IMG/VR virus record: IMGVR_UViG_3300034063_000567
Coordinates: 1-46,580 of that record
From: a virus
Reading direction: 5' to 3' (one strand)
Length of the DNA stretch: 46,580 bases
The position numbers and the translations under genes are program-made. Below, one piece after another: positions 1 through 8,708 of this stretch. Below the pieces are notes generated by a model. That model was not told the origin of the DNA. It saw only the letters and a program-made list of their open reading frames with translations, and did no database searches. Positions within the stretch are counted from its first letter, which is position 1, and every line of letters starts with the position of its first letter.

Positions 1-240
1 ACAAACACAATGTTCTCCGCCATGCTTCCCGTGCTCTCTCCGCCCGCGGGATCTATCAACAACTTATCGTCTGACATGATGACTATAGACGTAGGTTTCG
101 GCGGCTCAGCCACGCACCCAGCGGGAGTGCCGATAGCGCAGCTGGCGTTGTGGCACCAAACGGGGGCGGGTAACTTGCCCGTTAGAGAGATTATAGTGCC
201 GCCGGATGAATCGCTGCTGGCACAGATGAAGTTGGACATG
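1..240. repeat. Terminal overlap, copy at left end
   Basis: Bases 1-240 recur at 46341-46580 with one difference: C at 113 versus A at 46453. The repeat starts and stops inside a coding region, so it reads as a circular-assembly overlap or a permuted headful genome rather than a defined terminal repeat. The difference changes Thr to Lys in the encoded protein. Confidence 0.95.
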
Positions 241-261
241 AAGAAAGAGTTCGATAAATGA
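1..261 (+). CDS. Head-tail joining / virion morphogenesis protein, C-terminal part
   Basis: This is the 3' part of a gene that begins at 46140 and crosses the circular join. Joined, the product is about 153 residues. Its N-terminal half has a basic helix followed by a WPPLKYRKG stretch and ILRDTNTMF, the arrangement seen in the HK97 gp10 / Mu gpG family of virion morphogenesis (tail completion) proteins. The ATG at base 10 is only an internal methionine of that frame. The gene follows the major capsid gene and overlaps the next gene by ATGA, the usual place for a head-tail joining factor. Family assignment rests on motif pattern and position. Confidence 0.7.
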   Translation, partial: TNTMFSAMLPVLSPPAGSINNLSSDMMTIDVGFGGSATHPAGVPIAQLALWHQTGAGNLPVREIIVPPDESLLAQMKLDMKKEFDK

Positions 262-743
262 CGCCGCTAGACGTAGTGACTAACGCTTTGATACAACAAA
301 TTCTTACGTACGACTCTCTAAAGACTCGTAACGTTATAGACTTCGCTGACGTTAAAAGCAACCCTGCTAAAGGCTCTGTTCAGACAGCAGATTTGCCTGA
401 GATTGCGCTGTTCATCGCTTCGTTTAGTTCAAATGTTGCGTCAAACTCGTCAAGCATAAACGTCTCGCCAGTGTGGCGGTATATGATTAGTACGGGCACA
501 TACAACAGTAAAGTGTCTAACGAACTAATGATGGCAGTGCTTTCAACCGTAGCGTCGTGGAGAGAGACTATTCAACCTCTGCTGTGGAACGAAATACAGT
601 TTGTTAGAAACGCTAGGCTTATTTCTGCGCAACAGGGAATGTCTAATGCTGATCAGAACAGAAACATCACAGGCTGGGCATCGATCGTAGACGTTGAGAT
701 CGATTTGTACTTCACTAAAGACACTCCCTTAATTACGGTGTAA
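258..743 (+). CDS. Putative tail terminator / neck protein
   Basis: The protein has 161 residues and is coupled to the upstream gene by an ATGA overlap. No diagnostic motif is visible. The C-terminus reads GWASIVDVEIDLYF, a beta-strand pattern similar to the end of many tail terminator and neck proteins. It lies between the head-tail joining gene and the tail tube gene, where siphoviruses encode the ring protein that stops tail tube growth and docks the tail to the head. Function is inferred mainly from gene order. Confidence 0.5.
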   Translation: MTPLDVVTNALIQQILTYDSLKTRNVIDFADVKSNPAKGSVQTADLPEIALFIASFSSNVASNSSSINVSPVWRYMISTGTYNSKVSNELMMAVLSTVASWRETIQPLLWNEIQFVRNARLISAQQGMSNADQNRNITGWASIVDVEIDLYFTKDTPLITV

Positions 744-744
744 C

Positions 745-1605
745 ATGGAACAAAGCGGTAGTTTAGGCACAATTGCGGGAATTGCGGCGATTCGACAGTG
801 GTCGCTTAACGATGGCTACTCTCTAATCACAAAAGTTCATTCGGGCACTGGATTCGGGACAGACAGAAGTCGAGGCGTGTATGATGCTACTGGGTCCGCT
901 TCGGGATTCGGCCTTCTACCCACAGCACTAATACCGGGCTCAGTTTCATCGTTGTCGCTGTATAAGGGCCCTAACGCAGCGGGAAACGCAGCGTTGGGCG
1001 AAATCTTGTCGGGCAACTTTTACGTTGAATCGGCAACTATGAACTTCAATTTTGAGACTAATGAGAGCGTTAATTGGACAGCTAACATTGCTGCAGCAGG
1101 AGTTATTTCTCAAAGTGCTGGGCCACGACCCGCTGGAGTCGCTGAAATCCCTTACTCTCCATGCGCCGGAAACATCTCAATAGAGAATAAGGGCGGAGGC
1201 GGTGAGGTAGTGATTCCTCATATTAAATCTGCTGCGTTGACGATTACTAGGCCCGCAACAACGTCTGTAAACAGCGGCACAATAGCTGGCGCCGGAAAAT
1301 GCACGACTATTCGTCGTAAATCAGGCGCTGCTGATTGGACTCTAGCTCTTGTGTCAGATGACGGAAACGAAAACTCAAACATTGTGCCCGGCGATTACAA
1401 CATCATCAAAATAAACTTGGCAATACTGCCTACCCCTGTGTTCATACTTTTAAAGTGGGGCATTTGGGGTGCTAGAACGGGCCTGACTGTCAATCCTGAA
1501 ACGGGCGCGTTTATAAGCCAGACCTACAACGCCTCTATGAAACAAATGCATGGGTCTGAAGTAGGCGCGTTTGAACTTCCCGGCTCAATTAACCTTATAG
1601 TGTAA
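745..1605 (+). CDS. Major tail tube protein
   Basis: The protein has 286 residues, rich in Gly, Ser, Ala and Thr, with alternating beta strands as in tail tube proteins. It opens with a strand-loop region containing VHSGTGFGTDRSRG and has a strand-rich C-terminus. It starts two bases after the putative terminator gene and is followed at once by the frameshifted chaperone pair and the tape measure gene. This order (terminator, tube, chaperones, tape measure) is strongly conserved in siphophages and is the main basis for the call. It would stack as hexameric rings to form the tail lumen. Confidence 0.68.
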   Translation: MEQSGSLGTIAGIAAIRQWSLNDGYSLITKVHSGTGFGTDRSRGVYDATGSASGFGLLPTALIPGSVSSLSLYKGPNAAGNAALGEILSGNFYVESATMNFNFETNESVNWTANIAAAGVISQSAGPRPAGVAEIPYSPCAGNISIENKGGGGEVVIPHIKSAALTITRPATTSVNSGTIAGAGKCTTIRRKSGAADWTLALVSDDGNENSNIVPGDYNIIKINLAILPTPVFILLKWGIWGARTGLTVNPETGAFISQTYNASMKQMHGSEVGAFELPGSINLIV

Positions 1606-1609
1606 GTAT

Positions 1610-2059
1610 ATGCACAGCTCCACGTATCGTTATCCAGTGCAAGGGTCAACTAGGCAGTATTTTTGTTCGCCGCTTACTGATGCAGCGCACAACGCTATGA
1701 ATGCGTGGGTACGAAGTGTGTACTATCAGCGACAATCAGAAATGCTAGAGTCCTGTTCCGACCCGAGCTCAAAAGACGCAATCGTAAGAGTGTGTATGAA
1801 CGCCGTAGCGTCAATGACGTGGACCGAGGGCGTTGGGTTAAGTATTGCAGCTACAGTTGAAGGCGCCCTTAGGCTTCTTTACGAAGGATGCAGAGTGTTG
1901 GAGCCCTCTTTAGAGTACGTTTCGTTTAAGAACGACATAGTAAAGCGCTACACAGACGAGGCTGAGCTGGCTAGAATCTCTCGAGAAACGTTTCAAGAGT
2001 GCAACCCAGCCGCGACACAAAGCCCAAAAGCGGAGAATGTAACTCAGGATCAGACGTAG
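1610..2059 (+). CDS. Tail assembly chaperone, short (G-like) product
   Basis: The protein has 149 residues, is largely helical with several cysteines and ends shortly after a slippery heptamer. It lies directly between the tail tube and tape measure genes, where phages encode chaperones that coat the tape measure during tail assembly. The next open frame (to 2259) lies in the -1 frame and overlaps its 3' end, as in lambda G/GT. The sequence is not recognisably similar to a specific chaperone family, so the call rests on position and frameshift architecture. Confidence 0.65.
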   Translation: MHSSTYRYPVQGSTRQYFCSPLTDAAHNAMNAWVRSVYYQRQSEMLESCSDPSSKDAIVRVCMNAVASMTWTEGVGLSIAATVEGALRLLYEGCRVLEPSLEYVSFKNDIVKRYTDEAELARISRETFQECNPAATQSPKAENVTQDQT

Positions 2060-2259
2060 CATTGTCTAAAGACAGAGTGTATGCGCTGCTAATGAAACAC
2101 TACAGATTGACGTATTCTGAGTGCACAAACACAACTTCATTTGAGCAAAAGAAAATGCTCGAAGCGTTGTTGAACGTCGCTGATAACTCAGACCCTTCAG
2201 GGGCTCTACACTTTGAGACTGAGGAAGAATACTTGAAATGGAAGGCCTCTAGAAAATGA
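1610..2259 (+). CDS. Tail assembly chaperone, -1 frameshift fusion (GT-like)
   Basis: Shifting back one base at the heptamer at 2023-2029 joins the first 140 residues of the upstream frame to 76 residues of the next frame, giving about 216 residues. The extension carries an acidic, helical tail ending in EEEYLKWKASRK. The extension frame has no good start of its own: the ATG at 1999 has no Shine-Dalgarno site and lies deep inside the first gene. The stop overlaps the tape measure start (ATGA at 2256-2259). In known phages the fused form is the minor product and recruits tube protein to the tape measure. Confidence 0.7.
2023..2029 (+). other. Programmed -1 ribosomal frameshift site C CCA AAA
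   Basis: The heptamer CCCAAAA fits X XXY YYZ exactly in the zero frame of the upstream gene (codons CCA AAA), 28 bases before its stop. It sits between the tail tube and tape measure genes, where -1 slippage is a conserved feature. Only a weak 4-bp hairpin (2063-2074) is visible downstream, so any stimulator is unclear. Confidence 0.78.
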
Positions 2260-3947
2260 ATGACGTTTCAGTCAAACTAGGCGCTGACTCATCAGGTCTT
2301 GATCAAGAGCTTGATAAAACAAAGGCGTCTATCTCAGCGTGGTCAGGCACAATAAAGGCGTCAATCGCCGCAATCGGCGCGGGATTTGCGCTAAAGAAAG
2401 TGTTCGACTTGGGCGCGTCATTTGTGGGCGGAGCAGCTGAAGAGGCCGAAGCTTACGACAAGTTGTCTGTGTCTCTAAAGAACAACGGCGACACTGCTGG
2501 ATTTACTATAGAGCAGTTTTCTAAGCTTGCGTCCGAAGCTCAAAAGTACAACGGAGTTGCAGATGACGTATACATTGCAAACGCCGCAATTATCACGGGA
2601 TTTGACAACATACGCGGCATGAACATTGATCGCACAATTAAAGCTGCAGCTGACGTTGCAAGAATAATGGGCGATGACGTCTCATCGGCGTCTAAGAAGT
2701 TGGGCAGAGCTCTTCAAGACCCTGTAAAAGGAATGGAACTTCTAAAAGAGTCGGGAGTAAACTTCACAACAGAGCAAAAGGAGCTTATCGAGTCGTTGTC
2801 TGAAGCAGGTGACGTGGCAGGCGCTCAAGAAGTGATATTCAAGCAGCTTAACGACACGTTTGGCGGCGCCTCAGAAGCTGCACAAAAGACGTTCTCAGGT
2901 CGAATAGAACAAATCAAAATGTCTATTGGAGACATGGGAGAATCGATCGGAGGGGTTCTAATCCCAGCGCTAGAGTCGCTTCTCCCTGTTGTTGAGACGG
3001 GCGTGAGTATGCTCACAAGAATGTTCGCAGTTCTATCTGGCTCTTCAGAAGCGACACAAGAAGCGGGAGATTCATGGTCAAACTACTTTGTTGAGTCTCT
3101 TAAGACGGCTGTGATGGTTGGCACAGACACTTACTCATTCTTTGAGTGGTTCTTCAGCAATTTCGGGTCGATCGTAGAAAGAACTACAACCAACGCAGCG
3201 TTGAGCTTTACTACGTTTGCTCTTGACATCGAATACTTGTTCACAGAGAAGGTCCCAGCGTACATTTCGTGGTTCTTTGATAACTGGCAGTCTATGCTGT
3301 TCGACTTTGCAAACTTTCAGTTCACAGTGTTCAACAACATGTCCAAGAACATCGGCGCATTCTTCACAGGAGTGTGGGGAATGCTAAAGGGCGAAGGATT
3401 TACTTTCGAGTGGACTGGGTTGACTGACGGCTTTGAAGCGACTATGAAGGCGTTGCCTGAAATAGCTGAACGTGAACTCAGCGGCACAGAGAAAGCGCTA
3501 GCTTCTCAAATCTCTGCAATTGACGAGCAGCTGGGCAGCTCAATGAACGACATTTTCAAGAAAAACAGAGAGTTTATGAACTCTACGATTATTGACCCAG
3601 CAGCTGAAGATCTAAAAATTGAACCTGAAATCAGCACTGAGCCGTTTAAGTCGTTTGAAAAAGCAGCTAAAGACGCGGGTAAAGCTGCTAAGGGCGCTAC
3701 GACAGTCGGACTTGAAGACTTATCTAAGTCTATCACAGAAGCTACAAAAGAGCGAATCAAACTAAAAGACTCGATGTCAGAGACAAAAGATTTGTCAACT
3801 GTTTCTGTATCTTCTAAAAAGAAAGCTGATACGCCAGAGACTTTAGGGAAGAGCACAAGGCATTCGATTGACGACTTATACTCGCTACTAGCTGATCACC
3901 ACACTGCGCTACTAAGAAGCATTGACGCATCTGGAGGGCTTGCATGA
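2256..3947 (+). CDS. Tail tape measure protein
   Basis: The protein has 563 residues and overlaps the previous gene by ATGA. It is mostly helical. Residues about 1-60 carry an Ala/Ile/Gly-rich segment, followed by a typical tape-measure block with ARIMGDDVSSASKKLGRAL and ALQDPVKGMELLKESGVNF, then GRIEQIKMSIGDMGESIGG. The middle (about 285-400) is hydrophobic and aromatic, suitable for membrane insertion during DNA ejection, and the C-terminus is a charged helical segment. At about 0.15 nm per residue it predicts a tail near 85 nm. It spans the tail lumen and sets tail length. Confidence 0.92.
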   Translation: MNDVSVKLGADSSGLDQELDKTKASISAWSGTIKASIAAIGAGFALKKVFDLGASFVGGAAEEAEAYDKLSVSLKNNGDTAGFTIEQFSKLASEAQKYNGVADDVYIANAAIITGFDNIRGMNIDRTIKAAADVARIMGDDVSSASKKLGRALQDPVKGMELLKESGVNFTTEQKELIESLSEAGDVAGAQEVIFKQLNDTFGGASEAAQKTFSGRIEQIKMSIGDMGESIGGVLIPALESLLPVVETGVSMLTRMFAVLSGSSEATQEAGDSWSNYFVESLKTAVMVGTDTYSFFEWFFSNFGSIVERTTTNAALSFTTFALDIEYLFTEKVPAYISWFFDNWQSMLFDFANFQFTVFNNMSKNIGAFFTGVWGMLKGEGFTFEWTGLTDGFEATMKALPEIAERELSGTEKALASQISAIDEQLGSSMNDIFKKNREFMNSTIIDPAAEDLKIEPEISTEPFKSFEKAAKDAGKAAKGATTVGLEDLSKSITEATKERIKLKDSMSETKDLSTVSVSSKKKADTPETLGKSTRHSIDDLYSLLADHHTALLRSIDASGGLA

Positions 3948-4720
3948 CAGCGTGGTCCATAATACCGTGCAACGAAGTGATTAGTACTAGATCAGAAACT
4001 TATGAGATCGATAAGACTTCGTGCTCAGTGCAATTGAGAGTTCTTGCGGCAAATAAGAACGCTCTAATTGAAGATCTTCTTGTAAACAGGAGGACGTGGC
4101 CGGGATCGCCCATAGCAGTGCCGCCTATAGCACGTAGAGTCACAGCAAAGCCTATAATTCCCGTAGACACAAGTCATTCTAACTCAGCATACGTGCATGA
4201 AGAGTTCTTAGTCGACGTGTCATATGAAACAAGTGAGGGCCCAGATAACGAAGACTTGTTGAGTGAGTCCCTAGAGCCCGAAGCTGAGTTCTTAAAGCTG
4301 CCCAATACGGGCTTTAGGTGGAAAACAGCTCAACCCTCAGACATAGTCCCGTTGAACGAGGGAGAAGCTCCGGGTCTTCTCCAACCCAGGCTTAGGCTAG
4401 TTAGGCAGATGTTCTTAAGAAACACAGTGCCTAGCCAAATGCTTCTAGCGGGTCACGTGCACAATGGCTCTCACTTTAGCCAGACGTTTGGGCTAACGTT
4501 TGCAGCAGAAACTCTTATGTTGATACCGCAGCCGATAGGCATCACAAGAGGGACTTTGAACACGGGCAAGTATAACTACGGGGCGACTTTCGTGTATAAG
4601 CCCACAGGGTGGAACAAGTTCTTGCGCCTAGACACAATGACGCATGAGGAAATTTTGCAACCCAACGGCCTTGTGTACAAGCCGTACACTCCCGCAGACT
4701 TATCAGTGCTTTTATCATGA
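3944..4720 (+). CDS. Putative distal tail / minor tail protein
   Basis: The protein has 258 residues, follows the tape measure gene with an ATGA overlap, and is itself coupled by ATGA to the next gene. No catalytic motif is visible and I do not recognise a specific family. A short Pro-rich stretch (about residues 48-60) is followed by mixed beta content. The slot just after the tape measure usually encodes distal tail or tail-tip adaptor proteins, which is the only basis for the call. Confidence 0.5.
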   Translation: MTAWSIIPCNEVISTRSETYEIDKTSCSVQLRVLAANKNALIEDLLVNRRTWPGSPIAVPPIARRVTAKPIIPVDTSHSNSAYVHEEFLVDVSYETSEGPDNEDLLSESLEPEAEFLKLPNTGFRWKTAQPSDIVPLNEGEAPGLLQPRLRLVRQMFLRNTVPSQMLLAGHVHNGSHFSQTFGLTFAAETLMLIPQPIGITRGTLNTGKYNYGATFVYKPTGWNKFLRLDTMTHEEILQPNGLVYKPYTPADLSVLLS

Positions 4721-5601
4721 CAGACAATTACGCAAAACCCACAATTAAATCTCCCGCAGCAGGGTCAAGGCTCAAAGCTTCGTGGGCACAAGACGTGTCA
4801 GAGAGGCTAAGCGAAAAATCAGTCTCTGCTCAAAACCCGCCAGGATCTGTTCTAGGGCTAATTAGTGATGGAAGCTATGGGCCGTACAGCGTGTTTCACG
4901 TCTCTGCAAACCAAGAGACGCCCGACTCTATAGAGCGCGGCGCAGTTCCAGTGATAAGAGTCACAGCAAAGACGGGTCAGCATTTGCCAGTGTACGTCAC
5001 AAATGGGCCCACAAAAGTTGCGCCCGATGTGCCGTTCCCTATAGAGTTCATCGGAATGTCGCCTGTGATGTGCAGAGTGCAAGCAACAACGTCTGGCGAC
5101 ACTCTAAACCCAGGGACTAGATTCGCATTGTGGGTTCCAGAAACAGCTACTCAGCAGGGCATTGCGGTTCTGCGGCCTGCATTTCACTATGATGCAACTT
5201 TGATCTCATTATCAAGAACGTTCAACCACAACGGCGTGACAGTGGCGTGGGTTGCGTGCAGAGGCGGCGTGGCAGGTCCGTCTCTTGAGTTCTTTCAGCT
5301 AGCTGAAGACGTCGGGACTAAACTTGAAGTTGATGCATTTAGGCTGTACAATGAAGCAGAAGCTGCAGAGCCCATAAAGATCATAAACTGGGGCGGCATA
5401 ATTGATAACGCTCCTGAGCTGTACGTGTGCTTGTGCGCTAGAGTAATGCGTAGAACTATGAACCCTACTTACGACGTCAACGAGATGGTGCCCGATCCTT
5501 TGAACCCTCTAGAAATGATCCCGAACCCTGACTACGACCCAGTGCAGCACAAGTACGTCGATGACTGGGTTGTGGCGTGGGGGCCTAAATATGGAACCTA
5601 A
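4717..5601 (+). CDS. Putative minor tail protein, unknown family
   Basis: The protein has 294 residues and overlaps both neighbours. It begins with a short helical segment (AQDVSERLSE) and continues as a probable beta-rich domain. Near residues 250-280 there is a Pro/Asn-rich stretch containing two NP repeats, followed by the C-terminal segment VAWGPKYGT. There is no enzyme motif. It lies in an unbroken run of tail genes downstream of the tape measure and is probably a tail-tip component. Confidence 0.45.
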   Translation: MTDNYAKPTIKSPAAGSRLKASWAQDVSERLSEKSVSAQNPPGSVLGLISDGSYGPYSVFHVSANQETPDSIERGAVPVIRVTAKTGQHLPVYVTNGPTKVAPDVPFPIEFIGMSPVMCRVQATTSGDTLNPGTRFALWVPETATQQGIAVLRPAFHYDATLISLSRTFNHNGVTVAWVACRGGVAGPSLEFFQLAEDVGTKLEVDAFRLYNEAEAAEPIKIINWGGIIDNAPELYVCLCARVMRRTMNPTYDVNEMVPDPLNPLEMIPNPDYDPVQHKYVDDWVVAWGPKYGT

Positions 5602-7153
5602 ATTAGGACCGTTTGCGTTTGTTCGAGTCACTGACCCGTACAACACATCGCTGCCGAGAGGCGTATTATGCGATTACGACGGAGCTGTTATTTACCCTGC
5701 AAAGGCAGTGAAACTCAGCTGCTTGTTCGACAGACGCTCATTCTTAGTAGGCGAGCTTCTTCTTTGCGTAGTGTCGGGCACAGAACGAAACTTGATGCTA
5801 GGCATACCAAGATTTACTAATGAAGATCCATGGGTCAGCATTCAGCTTGGCGTTATACAAAGAAACCAAAACAAGTTCAAGCCCTCTCTACCTTGCAGCT
5901 CTATTTACAACAACAGCGCTTACTTCTCTAGGCGCAGCGAGACGCACCCTGTTGGTGTAGCAAGAACAGTAGTCGTGAACTTAGGGCTAATGCCTGTCTC
6001 AGACGTCGTAGTTGAAAAGCCCGACTGGGTGACGTATAACGTGACTTCAGGGTCTGCTGCGCCGCCAGTCAACGGCGCTGTGTCTTTGAGCTTCACAATA
6101 CCCGACTACAGCACGACAGCCTACGTCTTTATCAAAGGAAAAATAAGCTCCAATAACTGCGAGTTTAGAATCTTAGTTGAGATAGTGCCGCAGCAGTGCA
6201 ACGTTGGCAGCGCTGAGTTTATACGCCCTGAGTGGATAGCCGACTTCAGGTGGTCTGGGCAAGAGTTCGACGAAGTGATTGAGTTCACAGGCATAACGCC
6301 CAGCTCAGTAGAAGTAGACGATCTGCCCGTAGACATCACGTATGAGGTTGTGGGCAACACTATACAACTGCACAGCGATGCTCTGCCGAACTTCGCTACA
6401 GTGACGTTTAGAGTGTCGGGCAGGACTACTCTGAACAATTGCTTTGTCTCATTGACGTTATCTATGGGCATTCGTTCATGCGGAGTTGTGACAGCTCCGT
6501 GGTTGTACTCAACGCTGCCCACTGAAACAGAATGGGAAATTGATGAGTACTCTGAGTACTTGTTCAAGACAAATCAGATTGATGATCTTGAGCTGTTAGA
6601 TAAGCCTGCGTGGATGCTCTTAGAGATTGTGTCTGGTGACCCGAACTGGGACTTGTTCTACAAACTTAGCGGCACTCCAGACACTTGTGAAGGGTTTGTA
6701 GACACGCCTGCGGGCAAGCAGCTGCAAATGACGTTTTCGGGCATAATAACAGACACGCCGTGCCAACGAACAGCTGTCACAATTGCTAAGCTGACGGGCA
6801 TTTGTCCAGAGGGCTGCCCGCCGCCCGATAACTTCACTGCGCTAGGAGCGTCAATAACAGCTCTAGACCCGGGATCCCCCAGAGTGTTTAGAAAGAGCGG
6901 CTCTTTAGCTAACCTAGCTAGATTTTCTTGCACAGACTGCGATGAGATTGGGGGCACATTCGAAAACCTGCCCGAGGGCATATACCAAGGCTCTCCCGGC
7001 GTCTGGTTCGCGTCTGACCTGTGGTTTACAGGCAGCCCTCTATCAGGCGTAGCTAATGGCGTTTACATAATTTTGTGCAATACGACAGTCACGTCAGGGC
7101 CGCACACTGGGTGCCCGATACAGCTTGCGTACGAAATAGAAGTGGTTGACTAA
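5591..7153 (+). CDS. Putative tail protein with three Ig-like repeats
   Basis: I chose the ATG at 5591 over an upstream ATG at 5561 because a G-rich ribosome site (GGGGG) lies 6-10 bases before it and the product then overlaps the previous gene by only 11 bases. The product has 520 residues. At least two, probably three, beta-sandwich-like repeats can be seen: segments with KPDWVTYNV, ITYEVVGNTI and KPAWMLLEIV are each followed by a Cys-containing strand such as SSNNCEFRI, TTLNNCFVS and TDTPCQRTA. Such Cys-bearing Ig-like repeats are common in tail tip and surface-binding phage proteins. The exact function is unknown. Confidence 0.5.
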   Translation: MEPKLGPFAFVRVTDPYNTSLPRGVLCDYDGAVIYPAKAVKLSCLFDRRSFLVGELLLCVVSGTERNLMLGIPRFTNEDPWVSIQLGVIQRNQNKFKPSLPCSSIYNNSAYFSRRSETHPVGVARTVVVNLGLMPVSDVVVEKPDWVTYNVTSGSAAPPVNGAVSLSFTIPDYSTTAYVFIKGKISSNNCEFRILVEIVPQQCNVGSAEFIRPEWIADFRWSGQEFDEVIEFTGITPSSVEVDDLPVDITYEVVGNTIQLHSDALPNFATVTFRVSGRTTLNNCFVSLTLSMGIRSCGVVTAPWLYSTLPTETEWEIDEYSEYLFKTNQIDDLELLDKPAWMLLEIVSGDPNWDLFYKLSGTPDTCEGFVDTPAGKQLQMTFSGIITDTPCQRTAVTIAKLTGICPEGCPPPDNFTALGASITALDPGSPRVFRKSGSLANLARFSCTDCDEIGGTFENLPEGIYQGSPGVWFASDLWFTGSPLSGVANGVYIILCNTTVTSGPHTGCPIQLAYEIEVVD

Positions 7154-8106
7154 TGTGGACAAATAAGCCAGGCTCAACAGAAAACGACAACATTGCGGGA
7201 TCTCTAGAGCTGCAACCGGGCTCAACAGTCGTCTATCTCATCGTAAGAGTTGTCGGGCAGTGCGACGCAGTTGAGTTGTGGCACGGCAGCTCATTAGTAA
7301 CAGTCACTACGCCCAATCCTCTTTACTTGTTCTCAACGTTTCAGATCCCAAACATACCGGGTGGGACTTATGTGCTCAAGGGCAGATACGACGGGGAGTG
7401 GTTTGAGCTGGCGTCCCTTGTAGTTACTAGGGAGCCTTCGTGGCCACCCGTAGTGCCCTTTGGCCCGTCTCTGTCTTACGATACGTTTAGAGAAGCTTTT
7501 GCTAATGTAACGTCGTTCAACGTCTGGTCGTTAATAACGGGCGGCTGGTACTTCCCAATGCACGATCTACATAGAAGCTACACAGGGCCCATCACATCAA
7601 GCGATGTCCCTCCCGGTCGCCCTGACATGATCAGGCGCAAGTTCTCTGATGCCACAGAGGAAGTTTACGCAGACGTGCACGAAGTCAAAGAAGGCAACAA
7701 CACAATTCTGCGCAAGAAGTACAAATCATCGTCTCTTGAACTTGCCGTAGTTGGGACTAAAAACTCAATAGGCAAATTCACTAAACTGAACATTATTGGG
7801 ACGTTGAACAGCGCAATTATGTCTACAGTAGTGTTCGACGGCAGAACAGAGCTAGAAGTAATGCCGGGCAGCGCGTGGACAAAGCAGTTTTATGACGTAG
7901 CTGTTGAGTACTACGAACGAGATGTAGCTACGCCGGGTTTTGGCGGACACTCTGAAAACTTAAAGAACGTGCATTTTACTGACCTCTGCGTAACGTACTC
8001 ACTAGAGGGCAAGAACAACTCAGTCAAAAAATGGGCTGGGCCTCTTGTAACGTTTTCATCGTGCCTGCACTCTCTAGTGTACTATGCCTCTCCAGTGTAT
8101 AGGTAA
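7153..8106 (+). CDS. Putative tail tip / receptor-region protein
   Basis: The protein has 317 residues. It starts on the last base of the previous stop (TAATG) and ends the tail operon apart from one small gene. The first ~95 residues are beta-rich and resemble an Ig-like domain; the rest is mixed alpha/beta and unrecognised. No protease or glycosidase motif is seen. It is likely a structural tail-tip protein by context. Confidence 0.42.
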   Translation: MWTNKPGSTENDNIAGSLELQPGSTVVYLIVRVVGQCDAVELWHGSSLVTVTTPNPLYLFSTFQIPNIPGGTYVLKGRYDGEWFELASLVVTREPSWPPVVPFGPSLSYDTFREAFANVTSFNVWSLITGGWYFPMHDLHRSYTGPITSSDVPPGRPDMIRRKFSDATEEVYADVHEVKEGNNTILRKKYKSSSLELAVVGTKNSIGKFTKLNIIGTLNSAIMSTVVFDGRTELEVMPGSAWTKQFYDVAVEYYERDVATPGFGGHSENLKNVHFTDLCVTYSLEGKNNSVKKWAGPLVTFSSCLHSLVYYASPVYR

Positions 8107-8111
8107 TCTCT

Positions 8112-8558
8112 ATGCCTACTAGCGTTAACTGCAGCAGTTGTGGCCGCCTTTATGTAGCGCCTGATGGATTTGACTACACTACTCAGTGTTTCGGCTGCGG
8201 CACTACAATTGTGTTCGGCACAGGCTCAGATCTTCAGCCCATTGTGGGCCCTACTGTTGAGGAAAAAGCAGCAGATATTGAAGCTGCTATTAACGAACAG
8301 GGCGCTACTGCGTGGGAAGCTCTGCACTCAATGATAAACCCTCATGAAGAAGACATAGAGCTGTGGCTCACTACTGTGCCCGCGTATGGGTGCGGCTGTA
8401 GCGAGTTTGCTCGAGAATACGTAAAAGCTAACCCGCCGCCCTACGGCAACAAAGACGCTTTCAGGCACTGGACGTGGGAATTTCATGACTACGTAGATCA
8501 GCACACTGGCGACGAACGAATGTCGTACATCGATGCTGTAGCTCGATGGGGTTGGTAG
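8112..8558 (+). CDS. Zinc-ribbon protein with Erv1/Alr-like C-terminal segment
   Basis: The protein has 148 residues. An N-terminal zinc ribbon is plain: Cys7-x2-Cys10 and Cys26-x2-Cys29. The C-terminal third has a Cys-x-Cys (94 and 96), then FAREYVKANPPP, then WTWEFHDYVDQHTG. This matches the helical pattern of Erv1/Alr sulfhydryl oxidases (redox Cys pair, NPP turn, W.x.E.HN.VN helix), but the pair is CxC rather than CxxC and His-Asp replaces His-Asn. Similar Erv-like fragments are known in phage tail regions. Whether it has redox activity is unclear; it may be a structural or redox factor acting at the end of the tail operon. Confidence 0.5.
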   Translation: MPTSVNCSSCGRLYVAPDGFDYTTQCFGCGTTIVFGTGSDLQPIVGPTVEEKAADIEAAINEQGATAWEALHSMINPHEEDIELWLTTVPAYGCGCSEFAREYVKANPPPYGNKDAFRHWTWEFHDYVDQHTGDERMSYIDAVARWGW

Positions 8559-8560
8559 TG

Positions 8561-8649
8561 AACGTCTGTACACTACTGTTTCGTCAAGAGGGCTTGAGCA
8601 AAAAGAACGTTTGTACACTATTTACAGGGCCTTATATCTATGGTAAACT
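8561..8649 (+). promoter_or_regulatory. Leader with GTACACT direct repeats and promoter-like block
   Basis: The gap 8559-8708 holds two near-identical 17-bp repeats, AACGTYTGTACACTAYT, at 8561-8577 and 8606-8622. The second continues into a block ending in TATGGTAAACT (8639-8649). The same combination, GTACACTAT then TTTAC then TATGGTAAACT over about 36 bases, occurs at 18686-18721 before the next small-gene cluster. TTTACA and TAAACT at 8620-8649 are 17 bases apart, a possible sigma70-type pair, but that spacing is not conserved in the second copy. Confidence 0.5.
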
Positions 8650-8708
8650 GGCAACATCAACACGGCAACTAAGCCGTTACTCACATCACTCACATTACGG
8701 AGCGAAAA

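Noticed and set aside
1999-2028. Independent start of the second chaperone frame at ATG 1999
   Set aside because: There is no ribosome site, and the correctly framed slippery heptamer explains expression better.
3506-3856. Minus-strand frame inside the tape measure gene
   Set aside because: It is a mirror of a low-complexity helical coding region with no independent signals.
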